This document shows, piece by piece, positions 1 through 13,096 of a stretch of DNA of 64,000 nt. Origin of the DNA: Alviniconcha marisindica (taxonomy: Eukaryota > Mollusca > Gastropoda > Provannidae); assembly GCA_018857735.1 (NCBI GenBank), contig JABMCL010002130.1, forward strand, positions 1,276,501 through 1,340,500, written 5' to 3'. Under the pieces are notes generated by a model. That model ran no database searches and was not told where the DNA came from. It saw only the letters and a program-made list of their open reading frames with translations. The position numbers and the translations under genes were made by a program. Positions within the stretch are counted from its first letter, which is position 1, and each line of letters begins with the position of its first letter.

Positions 1-877
1 ACATTTCATATTTGTTACTGATATGAGCTGGTTAATGTGGTCAGTGGTCATGGTTTCACATGGTACAATGTATTGATATGATCTGGTTAATGTGGTCAGT
101 GGTCATGGTGTCAGATGGTACAATGTATTGATATGAGCTGGTTAATGTGGTCAGAGGTCATGGTTTCAGATGGTACAATGTATTGATATGATCTGGTTAA
201 TGTGGTCAATGGTCGTGGTGTCAGATGGTACAATGTATTGATATGATCTGGTTAATGTGGTCAGAGGTCATGGTTTCAGATGGTACAATGTATTGATATG
301 ATCTGGTTAATGTGGTCAGAGGTCATGGTTTCAGATGGTACAATGTATTGATATGATCTGGTTAATGTGGTCAATGGTCGTGGTGTCAGATGGTACAATG
401 TATTGATATGATCTGGTTAATGTGGTCAATGGTCATGGTGTCAGATGGTACAATGTATTGATATGAACTGGTTAATGTGGTCAGTGGTCATGGTTTCAGA
501 TGGTACAATGTATTGATATGATCTGGTTAATGTGGTCAATGGTCGTGGTTTCAGATGGTACAATGTATTGATATGATCTGGTTAATGTGCTCATGGTTTT
601 AGATGGTACAATGTATTGATATGATCTGGTTAATGTGGTCAGTGGTCATGGTTTCACATGGTACAATGTATTCATATGATCTGGTTAATGTGGTCAGTGG
701 TCGTGGTTTCAGATGGTACAATGTATTGATATGATCTGGTTAATGTGGTCAGTGGTCGTGGTTTCAGATGGTACAATGTATTGATATGTTCTCGTTAATG
801 TGGTCAGTGGTCGTGATTTCAGATGGTACAATGTATTGATATGTTCTCGTTAATGTGGTCAGTGGTCGTGGTTTCAG
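1..877. repeat. Minisatellite, ~55 bp unit, ~16 copies, running into a 3' splice site
   Basis: Units are about 55 bp and recur as TGGTACAATG, TATTGATATG, ATCTGGTTAATG, GTCAGTGGTC. The array fills the visible part of the PRMT7 intron. Its last copy runs directly into the exon that begins at 878: the array's TTTCAG-ATGGTACAATGT is nearly identical to the real acceptor and first exon bases, TTTCAG-ATGGTGCAATGT. Copies differ by point changes (GATCTGG/GAGCTGG, CATGG/CGTGG), and one unit near 580-600 is shortened. Confidence 0.95.
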
Positions 878-990
878 ATGGTGCAATGTCCCAGCGAGCC
901 AATCTGCTGGTAACCGAGGTGTTTGACACGGAGCTGATAGGGGAGGGGGCCATCAGTACCTACACACATGCCCACCAACACCTACTGCAG
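878..990 (+). CDS. PRMT7: PRMT7 exon a: double-E loop of first methyltransferase domain
   Basis: The acceptor is GGTTTCAG at 870-877 and the donor is CAG-GTAGGG at 990/991. The exon enters in phase 1 (the first codon G-AT reads Asp if the previous exon ends in G) and leaves in phase 0. The translation contains [19 protein letters not shown] followed by a HAHQHLL stretch. The two glutamates of [10 protein letters not shown] are the catalytic double-E loop that holds the substrate guanidinium in PRMTs. The first ~13 exon bases are mirrored in every unit of the upstream array, so the true junction is chosen by protein homology rather than by splice-site uniqueness. Confidence 0.92.
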
Positions 991-3900
991 GTAGGGCTGA
1001 AGTCTAACAGGTGTATCACGCACAGGTGATAGGGGAGGGGGCCATCAGTACCTACACAAAGTCTTGGCTGCATCTTCAGTGAGAAACATGCAGATTGAAC
1101 TACTGCATTTAAGATCGAAATAAGCAGTTTGACAGACTTTTATGACATGCATCTTCATGGACAGGTTTTGGTCAGGAAGGACTCCGAGGTTCCTGGCAGG
1201 ATCAGAGAAGGGGATGTTGTGAGAGCCAAGAGTAATCGAGTCAGGGAGGGGAATGGTGGAAGGTTTCAAGGAAGACGAAAAGGGAAAGAGAAGAGCTTCT
1301 GTTTTGTCGTCTTTAAGTTTGAGCTGATTTTTGATCATCAATGTTTTTATGTCGTCTGTATGCATTGTGTTCTTTGGTGAAGCTGGTCACGTCACTGAGA
1401 GGAGCGGATTTCTGGAGCGTGTATCATCCATGAAAAGCTGACGGTTTACAGAGTGGTTAGCTATGATATCGGAGAGAGGCGTAGTGTACAGGACCAAGAG
1501 AATGGGCCCCAGTACTGAGCCCCGAGGCACACCGTACATGAGCCTTGATGGTGATGAAGATGAGTTATTGACTGAAGTGGACTGATATCTGTCTGAGAGG
1601 TGTGACTGAAACCGTTGGAGTGCAGTAGACTGAATGCCAAAAACAGAGTTCAGGTGGGAGAAGAGAATTTGGTGGTCAGTAGTGTCAAAAGCTGCAGAAA
1701 GATCCAACAAAAGAAAAACAGAAATGTTGTCATTGTCCAGAGCGGAGAGAATATCATATTACAGGACTGTTGTGTATTACAGATGGACTGTGTTGTGTAT
1801 AACATAAGGACTATGTTGTATATGACAGGACTGTTGTGTATTACAGAAGGACTGTGTTGTGTATGACAGGACTGTTGTGTATTACAGAAGGACTGTGTTG
1901 TATATGACAGGACTGTTGTGTATTACAGAAGGACTATTTTGTGTATGACAGGACTGTTGTGTATTACAGAAGGACTATGTTGTGTATGACAGGACTTGTG
2001 TATTACAGAAGGACTATGTTGTGTATGAAGGATTGTGTGGTGTATGACAGGACTGTTGTGTATTACAGAAGGCTGTGTGGTGTATGACAGGACTGTTGTG
2101 TATTACAGAAGGACTTGTTGTGTATGACAGGACTGTTGTGTATTACAGAAGGACTATGTTGTGTATGAAGGTGTGGTGTATGACAGGACTGTTGTGTATT
2201 ACAGAAGGACTTGTTGTTATGACAGGACTGTTGTGTATTACAGAAGGACTTGTTGTGTATGACAGGACTGTTGTGTATTACAGAAGGACTTGTTGTGTTG
2301 AAGGATTTTGTGTATGACAGGACTGTTGTGTATTACAGAAGGACTATGTGGTGTATGACAGGACTGTTGTGTATTACAGAAGGACTATGTTGTGTATGAA
2401 GGATTGTGTGGTGTATGACAGGACTGTTGTGTATTACAGAAGGACTGTGTGGTGTATGACAGGACTGTTGTGTATTACAGAAGGACTATGTTGTGTATGA
2501 AGGACTGTGTGGTGTATGACAGGACTGTTGTGTATTACAGGATTGTGTGGTGTATGACAGGACTGTTGTGTATTACAGAAGGCTTTGTGTATGACAGGAC
2601 TGTTGTGTATTACAGAAGGGCTGTGTGGTGTATGACAGGACTGTTGTGTATTACAGAAGGACTATGTTGTGTATGACAGGATTGTGTGGTGTATGACAGG
2701 ACTGTTGTGTATTACAGAAGGGCTGTGTGGAGTATGACAGGACTGTTGTGTATTACAGAAGGGCTGTGTGGTGTATTACAGAAGGACTGTTGTGTATTAC
2801 AGAAGGATTGTGTTGTGTATGACAGGACTGTTGTGTATTACAGAAGGACTGTGTGGTGTATGACAGGACTGTGTGGAGTATGACAGGACTGTTGTGTATT
2901 ACAGAAGGGCTGTGTGGTGTATTACAGAAGGACTGTTGTGTATTACAGAAAGACTGTGTGGTGGTTCCTCGGGCAGCCAACATGTATGTGCAGCCCGTCT
3001 CCTCCAAGTTTATCCGGCGCTGGAACGATCTGCAGCCATTTGACGTGCAGCCTGGAGAGCAGATCAGGGTTCCACCCCAGTTCTTGAGCTGTGGTGGTGC
3101 CCCCTCTCTTCATGACCTGCAGCTGGACCAGGTGGACCAGACCTTGTTCACACCTGTCAGCGATCCTGTCAAGGCATTCCGGTAAACATCTATCAGATAC
3201 CCCACTAGATACAGTCAAGATGTACCTGTCAAATACAGTCATGTTACCCCTGTCAAATACTTGACTAAATACAGTCATGTTACCCCTGTCAAATACTTGA
3301 CTAAATACAGTCATGTTACCCCTCTCAAATACTCGACTAAATACAGTCATGTTACCCCTGTCAAATACCTGACTAAATACAGTCATGTTACACCTGTCAA
3401 GTACATCACTAAATACAACCATGTTGCACCTGTGAAATACCTCACTAAATAGTCATGTTACACCGGTCACATACCTCACTAAATACAGTCATGTTACACC
3501 TGTCAAATACTTCATTAATGTAGTCATATTGCACCTGTCAATACCTCACTAAAAACAATTATGTTGCACATGTCAAATACCTCACTAAATGTAGTTGTGT
3601 TGCACCTGTCAAATTCTTGTAAAATACCTCCCTAAATACAGTCATGTTGTACCTGTCAAGAACCTCACTAAATACAGTCATGTTACACCTGTCGAATACC
3701 TCACTAAATGGTCATGCTGAACCTGTCAAATACCTAACTACATACAGACATGTCTCACCTGTCAAATACCTCACTAAGTGTAGTCGTGTTACACCTGTCA
3801 AATACCTCACTAAATACATTGATGTTACACCTGACCTCAGTAGATGTAATCGTGTTGAACCTGTCAAATACCTCACTAAATACAATCATGTTACACCTGT

Positions 3901-6434
3901 CAAATACCTCACTAAATACGGTCATGTTAGTTTGTTACACCTGTCATGCTGAACCTGTCCAATACCCCAACAAGTTTACAGTTCTGACATGGGTTCATGG
4001 AATTGTCAGCAATGCAGTGTCCACAAGTTTACAATTCTGTCATGGGTTCATGGAATTGTCAGCAGTTTTGCTGGGTGTACAGTTCTGACATGGGTTCACA
4101 GAATTGCCAGCAGTGTCCATAAGTTCAGTTCTGACATGGGTTCACAGAATTGCCAGCAGTGTCCATAAGTTCAGTTCTGACATGGGTTCACAGAATTGCC
4201 AGCAGTGTCCATACGTTCAGTTCTGACATGGGTTCACAGAATTGCCAGCAGTGTCCATAAGTTCACAGTTGTGACAGGCTGGTGCTTGTATCAGGCATGT
4301 TCATGTGGTGAGATGTAATCATAGGTAAGGGCTACATGCAGGAATGAAGCTGAGCAAGTATCTGACAGCATTCAGTTGAGAGACAGTTGTGCGGAGAGTG
4401 CAGAGAGTGCAGAGAGGTGGTGTGTGTGGTAAAGATGGCTGTGTGCGCAGGTTTGACTTCAGCCAACCGGGGTCGCTGAAGAAGCGTGACAGCTCAGAGG
4501 TGAGAGTGGAGTCACGAGTGGAGGGCACAGTGGATGCTGTCTTCATGTGGTGGGACCTGGAGATGGATCCTGATGGAGAGATCATCCTCACCTGTGCCCC
4601 CAGGTGGGCTCACCCTGACTCCACCAACCTACCTGTGAGTTTGGAAAGAGCTGGCTGTGCGTATTTGGACCGTAAGAGTGTTGGCTTTAGTGTCTGAGGC
4701 AGGAGCAATAAACACTGGCTTTTCAGATTCATTGAGCAGTGGAAAAGCCTCACCTGGATTTTGTGTGTGTGTGACATGGTGGATTTTGTGTGATGTGTGA
4801 CCTGGTGGATTTTGTGTGTCTGTGTGATATGTAACCTGGTGGATTCTGTGTAATGTGTGACCTGGTGGATTGTGATGTGTGACATGGTGGATTTTGTGTG
4901 ATGTGTGACCTGGTGGATTTTGTGTGACATGGTGGATTTTGTGTGTCTGTGTGATGTGACCTGGTAGATTTTGTGTGTCTGTGTGATATGTGATCTGGTG
5001 GGTTTTGTGTGATGTGCGACCTGGTGGATTTTATGTGTGTGTGATGTGGTGTGACCTGGTGGATTTTGTGTGTCTGTGTGATGTGTGAACTGGTGGATTT
5101 TGTGTGTCTGTGTGATGTGTGACCTGGTGGATTTTGTGTTTGTATGATATGTGACATGGTGGATTTTGTGTCTGTGTGATATGTGACCTGGTGGGTTCTG
5201 TGTGATGTGTGACCTGGTGGATTTTGTGTGATGTGTGACATGGTGGATTTTGTGTCTGTGTGATATGTGACCTGGTGGATTTTGTGTACTGTGTGTTTTT
5301 TGCTTGCTAGGTGAGTTATCACAGGTAGTTCATTTCTATGGGGTTGTTTAGTTCAAGATGGTCTCAGTGCACTTGGAAAGGTCCCATGCGCTCCACCCCG
5401 TCTCTCAGAACTTTCCCCACCGTTGGCCTGGAAACAGTTTCAGTGTTCATCTGATTGATGATGACCCGCTCTCATCCTTTCAGAGAAGATTGTCAAGGGC
5501 TTCCTCTTTCAATGTCAGCTGCCTGTGTTGGATTGGATACATGAGTCAGGGAATGTTTTGATGTGAGGATGTAATCTTGGTGGACATCGTCTCCTTTATA
5601 CACCTTGCATACCACACGAGGGTTATGGTCAGCAGTTCATGTCTCTGTTGCTGTCTCCTTCGTACACCTTGCATACCACACGAGGGTTATGGTCAGCAGT
5701 TCATGTCTCTGTTGCTGTATCCTTTACGCTGTAATATCAGTTGAGTCGGTCCCCAATCAAAGGCTGTTGAGATTGTCAGTATTAACAGCTTATTCTCTCC
5801 AGCCACAACATGTCGGCTGTGTCAGGTGTCCCACACCAGCATTTCAGCTGTAACAGTCTTCATGACATGACTAATTCCATTATTTAAATCCCTCCAGCTC
5901 CCTCCAGTTATCATAGGTAATTAATTTCTCTGGTGTTGTTTAGTTCAAGATGGTCTCTATGCACTTGGAAAGGTCCCATGTGCTCCACCCCGTCTCTCAG
6001 AACTTTTCCCCATCGTTGACTAAAATGATTATTGAAAGCTTGAGGGATTTTAATAATGGAACTAGTCATGTCATGAAGACTGTTACAGCTAGAGGGATTT
6101 TAATTATGGAATTAGTCATGTCATGAAGATTGAAAGAAATCATGATTAAAATCCCTCCAGCTGTAACAGTCTTTATAACATGACTAGTTCCATGATTGAA
6201 GTCTCTTTATAACATGACTAGTTCCATGATTGAAATCTCTTTATAACATGACTAGTTCCATGATTGAAATCTCTTTATAACATGACTAGTTCCATGATTG
6301 AAGTCTCTTTATAACATGACTAGTTCCATGATTGAAGTCTCTTTATAACATGACTAGTTCCATGATTGAAATCCCTCCAGCTGTAACAGTCTTCATGACA
6401 TGATTAATTCCATTATTACTGAAATCCCTCCAGT

Positions 6435-6503
<69 letters not shown>

Positions 6504-8131
6504 GGCGGGACCACTGGATGCAGGCCATCTTCTACCCGACCCACCGCCTTCCAGTCCACCCGGGCCAGGCCTTCCGAATCATCAGCCAGCACGATGAATA
6601 CAGCCTGTGGTTTGAGACTGCTCCAATGGGGCAGTAAGTACATGGCTACCCTGCATTGAGCACTGACATGCTCTGTTGAGTACATTGCTACCCAGCTTTT
6701 TAGTACATTGTTACACTCCATTAAGTACATTGCTACCCAGCATTGAGTACACTTATATTCTCTACTGAGTACATTGCTACAGTAAGTACGCTGTTACGCT
6801 CCATTAAGTACATTGCTACATTAAATACACTGCTACCCAGCATTGAGCGCACTGCTACATTAAGTACATTGTTATACATTCAATACCTTGCTACCTCGCT
6901 AAGTGAATTGTTATCCTTTAAATTTAAGTACATTACTACCCTGCAGCTTAGGGATTACATTGCTATGTACTGAGTTCATTGTTGCCCTTTATTAAGTACA
7001 CTGCTATGCTCAGTTCAGTACATTGCTACACTGCATGGAGTACATCACTGCTCTGTATTGAACTCACTGTTACCCTCCCACTGAGTACACTGCACACTGG
7101 TATCCTACACCCGGTACACTGCTACCTCATATGAAGTACATTACTGTTCTGCAGGTAATGCCTTGCTGCCTGACAGTGACACTGAGTAGCTTGTCTGTCT
7201 AACATCTGCTGTCATGTGTTGCATGTTGTCTTCTGTGTTTATCTTACTAGACAAACCTCAAAAAGTTCACAATGGATCAGCGAGGCTTGAGCGTAAAGCT
7301 AAGAAATCTGACTACATCCATCCTATTGAAACTGCATTGGCTACCAGTAACACATCACAGTCTATACAAAATTTCAGCTATCTGCTTCAGTTCCATCTCT
7401 GGAACAGCCCCACATTATCTGTCTGATCTTCTTCAACCTTATACCCCAGCAAGACAATTACAATCTGCACCTGACTCATTAACCTTTGTCACCCCTTGTG
7501 TAAACACAAAAACTTTTGGTGAAGGATCATTTTCTTAGGCTAGTTTGCCTCAAACACTTTGCCACTCTGATTCTTCCTCCTCTTTTAAAGCCACCCTCAA
7601 GACTCACCTGTTTAATAATTATTTCTAAACTTTTTCACAACCATGCCTATCCCCCTGTCCGGTGTGTGTGAGTGGGGATGGGGTGAGTGTGCATTGTTAG
7701 TGTTATTGTAAAGCACCCTGCGCTCCCACCTTGTGAGGTTGATGGGTGCTCTAGAAATCCTCTTTATTAATATTATTATTATGTCTGTTGTGATGTGATA
7801 TTCGCTCTGATATAACCGTCCTGGTTGACTAGGTGTAAAGAATCAAGTTACTTACTTATATATTTACTGTGATGTGTCCAGTCTCTTCTGTGATGTGTTG
7901 TCTAATGTAGGATGTATTGTCTAACATCTACTGTGATGTGTTGTTCGCTGTGCTATCAGCTAACTCAGAATCTGTTATAACTTACATGTTAATGATAATA
8001 ATAATGATCATTTCTAAAGCGCAAATTCATAAAAAGCCCTCAGCGCTTTACAAAGAACACGATGGGCATGGGGGAGCTGGTTCAGGTACATGTATAAAAA
8101 TAAACAAACAAAGCGAAACTTAAACATAAAT

Positions 8132-8210
<79 letters not shown>

Positions 8211-8215
8211 ACACA

Positions 8216-8248
<33 letters not shown>

Positions 8249-10125
8249 TGGTCTGTGTTATGTTGTAATGTGGTCTACCTGATATTTGCTATGATCATGA
8301 TGCATGGTTTTACTGATGTGTGTTGTGGTGTGTTGTTTTATTGATGTATGTAGTCTAACTGATGCATGTTGTAGTCTATTGTTTTATTGATGTGTATTGT
8401 GGTGTGTTGTTTTATTGATGTATGTAGTCTTACTGATGCATGTTGTAGTCTATTGTTTTATTGATGTATGTAGTCTTACTGATGCATGTTGTAGTCTATT
8501 GTTTTATTGATGTGTGTTGTGGTGTGTTGTTTTATTGATGTATGTAGTCTTACTGATGCATGTTGTAGTGTATTGTTTTACTGATGTGTGTTGTGGTGTG
8601 TTGTTTTATTGATGTATGTAGTCTTACTGATGCATGTTGTAGTGTATTGTTTTACTGATGTGTGTTGTGATGTGTTGTTTTATTGATGTATGTAGTCTTA
8701 CTGATGCATGTTGTTTTACTGATGTGTGTTCTTTTCTTGATGTCTGTTATTTTACTGATATGCAATGTGTTGTTTCACTGATGAGTGTTGTGGTATGTAG
8801 TTTCAGGGATGAGTGTTCTGATGCATTGTTTCACTGATGTGTGGTGTGATGTGTTTCACCAATGAGTGTGTTGTTTTAGCCATGTGTATTGTGGTGTGGT
8901 GTTTTACTGATGTGTGTTGTGATGTGTTGTTTCACTGATGTGTGCTGTTTTACTGATATGGGTTGTTTCCCTGATGTGCATCATTTCACTGATGTGTGCT
9001 GATTCACTGATGTGTGTTGTTTTTTGCTGAGGTGTGGTGTGATGTGTTGTTTCACTGATGTGTGCTGATTCACTGATATGTGTTTTTTTTTGCTGAGGTG
9101 TGGTGTGATGTGTTGTTTCACTGATGTATGGTGCCGTGTGTTGTTTCACTAATGAGTGTCATTGTGTGCTGTTTTACTGATGTGTGGTGTGATGTATTGT
9201 TTCACTGATGTGTGTTGTTTCACTGATGTGTGTTGATTCATTGATGTGTGCTGTTCTACTGATGTGTGTTGTAATGTGTTGTTTCACTGATGTGTGGTGT
9301 GTTATTTCACTGATGTGTTTGGTGATATGTTGTTTCACTGATGTGTGTTTTGATGTGCTGTTTCACTGATATGTTTTGGTTTTCACTGATGTGTTGTGGT
9401 GTGTTGTTTCACTGATGTGTTGTGGTGTGTTGTTTCACTGATGTGTTGTGGTGTGTTGTTTTACTAATGTTTTGTGGTGTGTTGTTTTACTGATGTGTTG
9501 TGGTGTGTTGTTTTACTGATGTGTGTTGCATGTTGTTTCACTGATGTGGTGTGTTGTTTCACTGATGTGTTGTGGTGTGTTGTTTCACTGATGTGTTGTG
9601 GTGTGTTGTTTCACTGATGTAGTGTGGTGTTTTACTGAGGTGTGTTGTGTGTTGTTTCACTGATGTGGTGTGTTTCACTGATGTGTGTTGTGGTGTGTTG
9701 TTTCACAGATGTGTTGTGTGTTGTTTTACGGATGTGTGTTGTTTCACTGATGTGGCGTGCTGTATGGTCACAGGGCAGCAAGCGTCATTGAACGCCCAGT
9801 GTGTCAGTGCGGTTTGCACGTTGCCCTCAGCCGCCCACGACTTGCCATGCTCAGCGACAATGTTCGCAACAGCACCTACCTCCATGCTCTTCGAAAGGTC
9901 AGTGGCGCCATGACATTACTGATTAACCGTCCATCACCCTTGGTCACACACAGTTGTTAGCCATGCATTCTTTACCCTTTCCAAAGCACTGAACAAGCAT
10001 AGTATAACACACATAATGCACATCAAGATGGAAATGTTACCAGTAATAAAAATGTATATATAAGAAAAAGAAAAAAAAAGCTAACACATAATGTAGACAA
10101 GGGTTCAAGCGTAACTATGCAAAAG

Positions 10126-10175
<50 letters not shown>

Positions 10176-13034
10176 TGATAGGGGTGATGGACAATGTTGC
10201 TTAGCTGAAATATTCTCAGAAGAGAAATGTCCTGAGTTTGCTTTTGAAGGAAAAGAGAGTAGCACTAGCACTAGCCTGATGTCTTGGGGAAAATTGTTCT
10301 AGATGTGGGGGCCAAAGTGTGAAAAAATGCGAAAGCCATGCGGTTGAAGCGTTGGAGTTTGAGCATGCGTGTGTCTGACGAAGAGCGGAGAGAGCGGGAA
10401 GGACTGTAAAGGTGTTGCAGCTCAGAAAGATAAGAGGGAGCGGAACCTGTGATTGTGTTGTAACACATGCAAGCAGTTTCGTATTTTATTCGTTAAAAAA
10501 TTGGGAGCCAGTGGAGTTGCTGTAGGAGAGGTGTGCAGTTTTGATGGTGTGGTGCTCTGGGAATGAGGCGTGCAGCAGTACTTTGGACTTTCTGCATTGG
10601 TTGAATTACAGAGTTCGGAGTCATGAGAAGAGAATTGCAAGTCTAATCTGGACAATACACAAAAAGTTACCAGTTGTTTTGCTGCATCTTCTCTGAGGTA
10701 CCTACGGATTTTAGTTCATATTAGGCTGTTTGACAGATCTTGATTACATGTTGCTTCATTGTGAGGTTAGAGTCAAGGATAAACCCTAAGTTCCTGACTT
10801 TGTCTGAAAACACAATTTCATGTGTACCGACCATGATTCATGATGGTAAGCAGTGACGGAAGGACAGAGAAGGTGCTTAGAAGAGATTGGCTTCAGTTTT
10901 ATTCTCATTTAGTTTGAGTTGGTTGTTGCACCTCCATGCTTTAATGTTATCTGTACATGATTCCAGGTTATGTGTAAGGCTTCGCACATCATTTGGTGGA
11001 GTTGATTTTTAAAGTTGGGTGTCGTTTGCAAAAAGCTGATGGTTGACTGAGTGATTGGCTATGTCTGAAAGTGGAGCAGTGTACAAAACAAACAGCACAG
11101 GTCCCAGCACTGAGCCCTGTAGAACACCAAACACAAGAGGAGATGAAGAGGAAGTAGAATTGTTGACAACAACGCACTGATTTCTGTCCAGAAGGTACGA
11201 TCGAAACCACTGGAGAGTGGTAGAGCGGATGCCAAAGGCAGTTTTGAGACAGGAAAGAAGAATCTGGTGATCGATAGTGTCAAGTGCAGCTGAAAGATCC
11301 AGTAAGAGTAAAACAGAGATTTTGTCTTCGTCCATAGCATTTAACAAGTTCTTTTACAGTGCGGTCTCAGTGCTGTGTCCGGTGCGGTAGGCTGATTGGA
11401 AAGGATTGCAGAGGTTGTTTTCTTGGAGGTGTGCAAGGAGTTGGTGTAGAACTACCTTTTCAAGAATTTTAGACAGAAATGACGGGTTTGAGATTGGAGA
11501 TGGGGTGAATAAATATCAGGGAAGAAGGGGTTAACAGATATTAGTGGAGAAGGGGTGAATGAATATCAGGGGAGAAGGGTTTAATAGATATTAGGGGAGA
11601 AGGGGTAAATGGATATCAGGGGAGAAGGGGTTAATAGATATTAGGGGAGAAGGGGTAAATGGATATCAGGAGAGAAGGGGTTGATGGATATCAGGGGAGT
11701 AAGGGTTGATGGCTGTCAGTTAATGAGGTTAATAAATATGACTGGAGAAGGTGTTAATAAATATCAGGGGAGAATCAGTTAATGGATATCAGGGGTGAAG
11801 ATTAAATCTGATGTGTTTCATTTCTTGGCAAAAGACTACCCCCCCCCCCCCCCCCCCCACAAGCCTTAAGTGAGCACTTCCAAACAGTGTAGGTTGATGA
11901 CCACCTTTGACCTCTACACTTCTATAGGTCTGTGGTGTCCAGGACACACTGTCTGGTTCTCTCTGGTTTGGGGAAGAAAATACATAATTTTTGTTCAGAA
12001 TTGGTTCAAGTGTTCCATATTTTTTATTATGCTGATTATGTTTTTAGTAAGTTTGACATTTGTTGTAAAAGTGACGATGCTTTCTGCTCATGCAAGAACC
12101 TAGGCTGTTGATGTTTTCTAGGATGCTGTTTATGTGCAACCTTTTGTTGAAAATCTACATGATAATAACCTTGACTGAACTGTGTATGTCTGCATCACTG
12201 GTGACCGTGAACGATTTTATAAAGTTACAGGAGAGTTGAAGAAAAAGTGCAGAAAGCATAGGTTTATGTTTTGACTGCTGTGTAACAGTACTTGCTGTCT
12301 TGGTTCTTGTTTTTGTGCAGCACGTCAGCAGTGACTCAGTGTGTGTGTGCATCAGCGACGGCAGCCTGCTGCCCCTGATGGCAGCCAAACTGGGTGCCAA
12401 AAAGGTGGGGAGAAATGGCCGGCTACACATCTGGTTTCTGCGACTGGCTGGTCACAGCTGGTCAGTTCCGGATAAAAAGGAATCTAAGTGCAGACAACCT
12501 TTTGCTTTTCTGACTTTTCTTGTGGTGGGGAGGGGGGGTGGGAGGCTCACTTAATCTGTCATATGAGTTTAGGTACCACATGTTATGTGCATGTATTATC
12601 AGAAACATCACCATGTATGTCTCCCCTGGAAATAGGGAATAATTTTATAGGTGTTAACAAAGGAGGGCAGCTAGCTGTGTGCATACATTGTCAGAAACAT
12701 CGGCATGCCCTGTAATGCACATTACGGGTGTCACAGCGATGGGCGCCGCACCTGTCTGCATCCGTACATTGTCAGAAACATCAGCATGTACAGTAAGGCA
12801 CATTGAACCTGTATAATTTAGTGAATTGTGCCATACCAGAAATCTTTAATTATTTATTATGTGTGTCTTGTGGTTATAGGTGTTTGCAGTGGAGGGCAAC
12901 TTGCTGTGTGCGCGCATTATCAAAAGCATTATCAAAGAGAACAAGCTGGAAGACAGAATCGTCATCATTGAAAAACCTTCCTCCCAAGTCACTGCAGAGG
13001 ATCTCCAGGGATTCAAGGTCAGACACACACACAC

Positions 13035-13096
<62 letters not shown>

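Noticed and set aside
3205..4090. Ser/Asn/Leu-rich open frames of ~100 codons
   Set aside because: Shadows of the 36 bp intron array between PRMT7 exons b and c.
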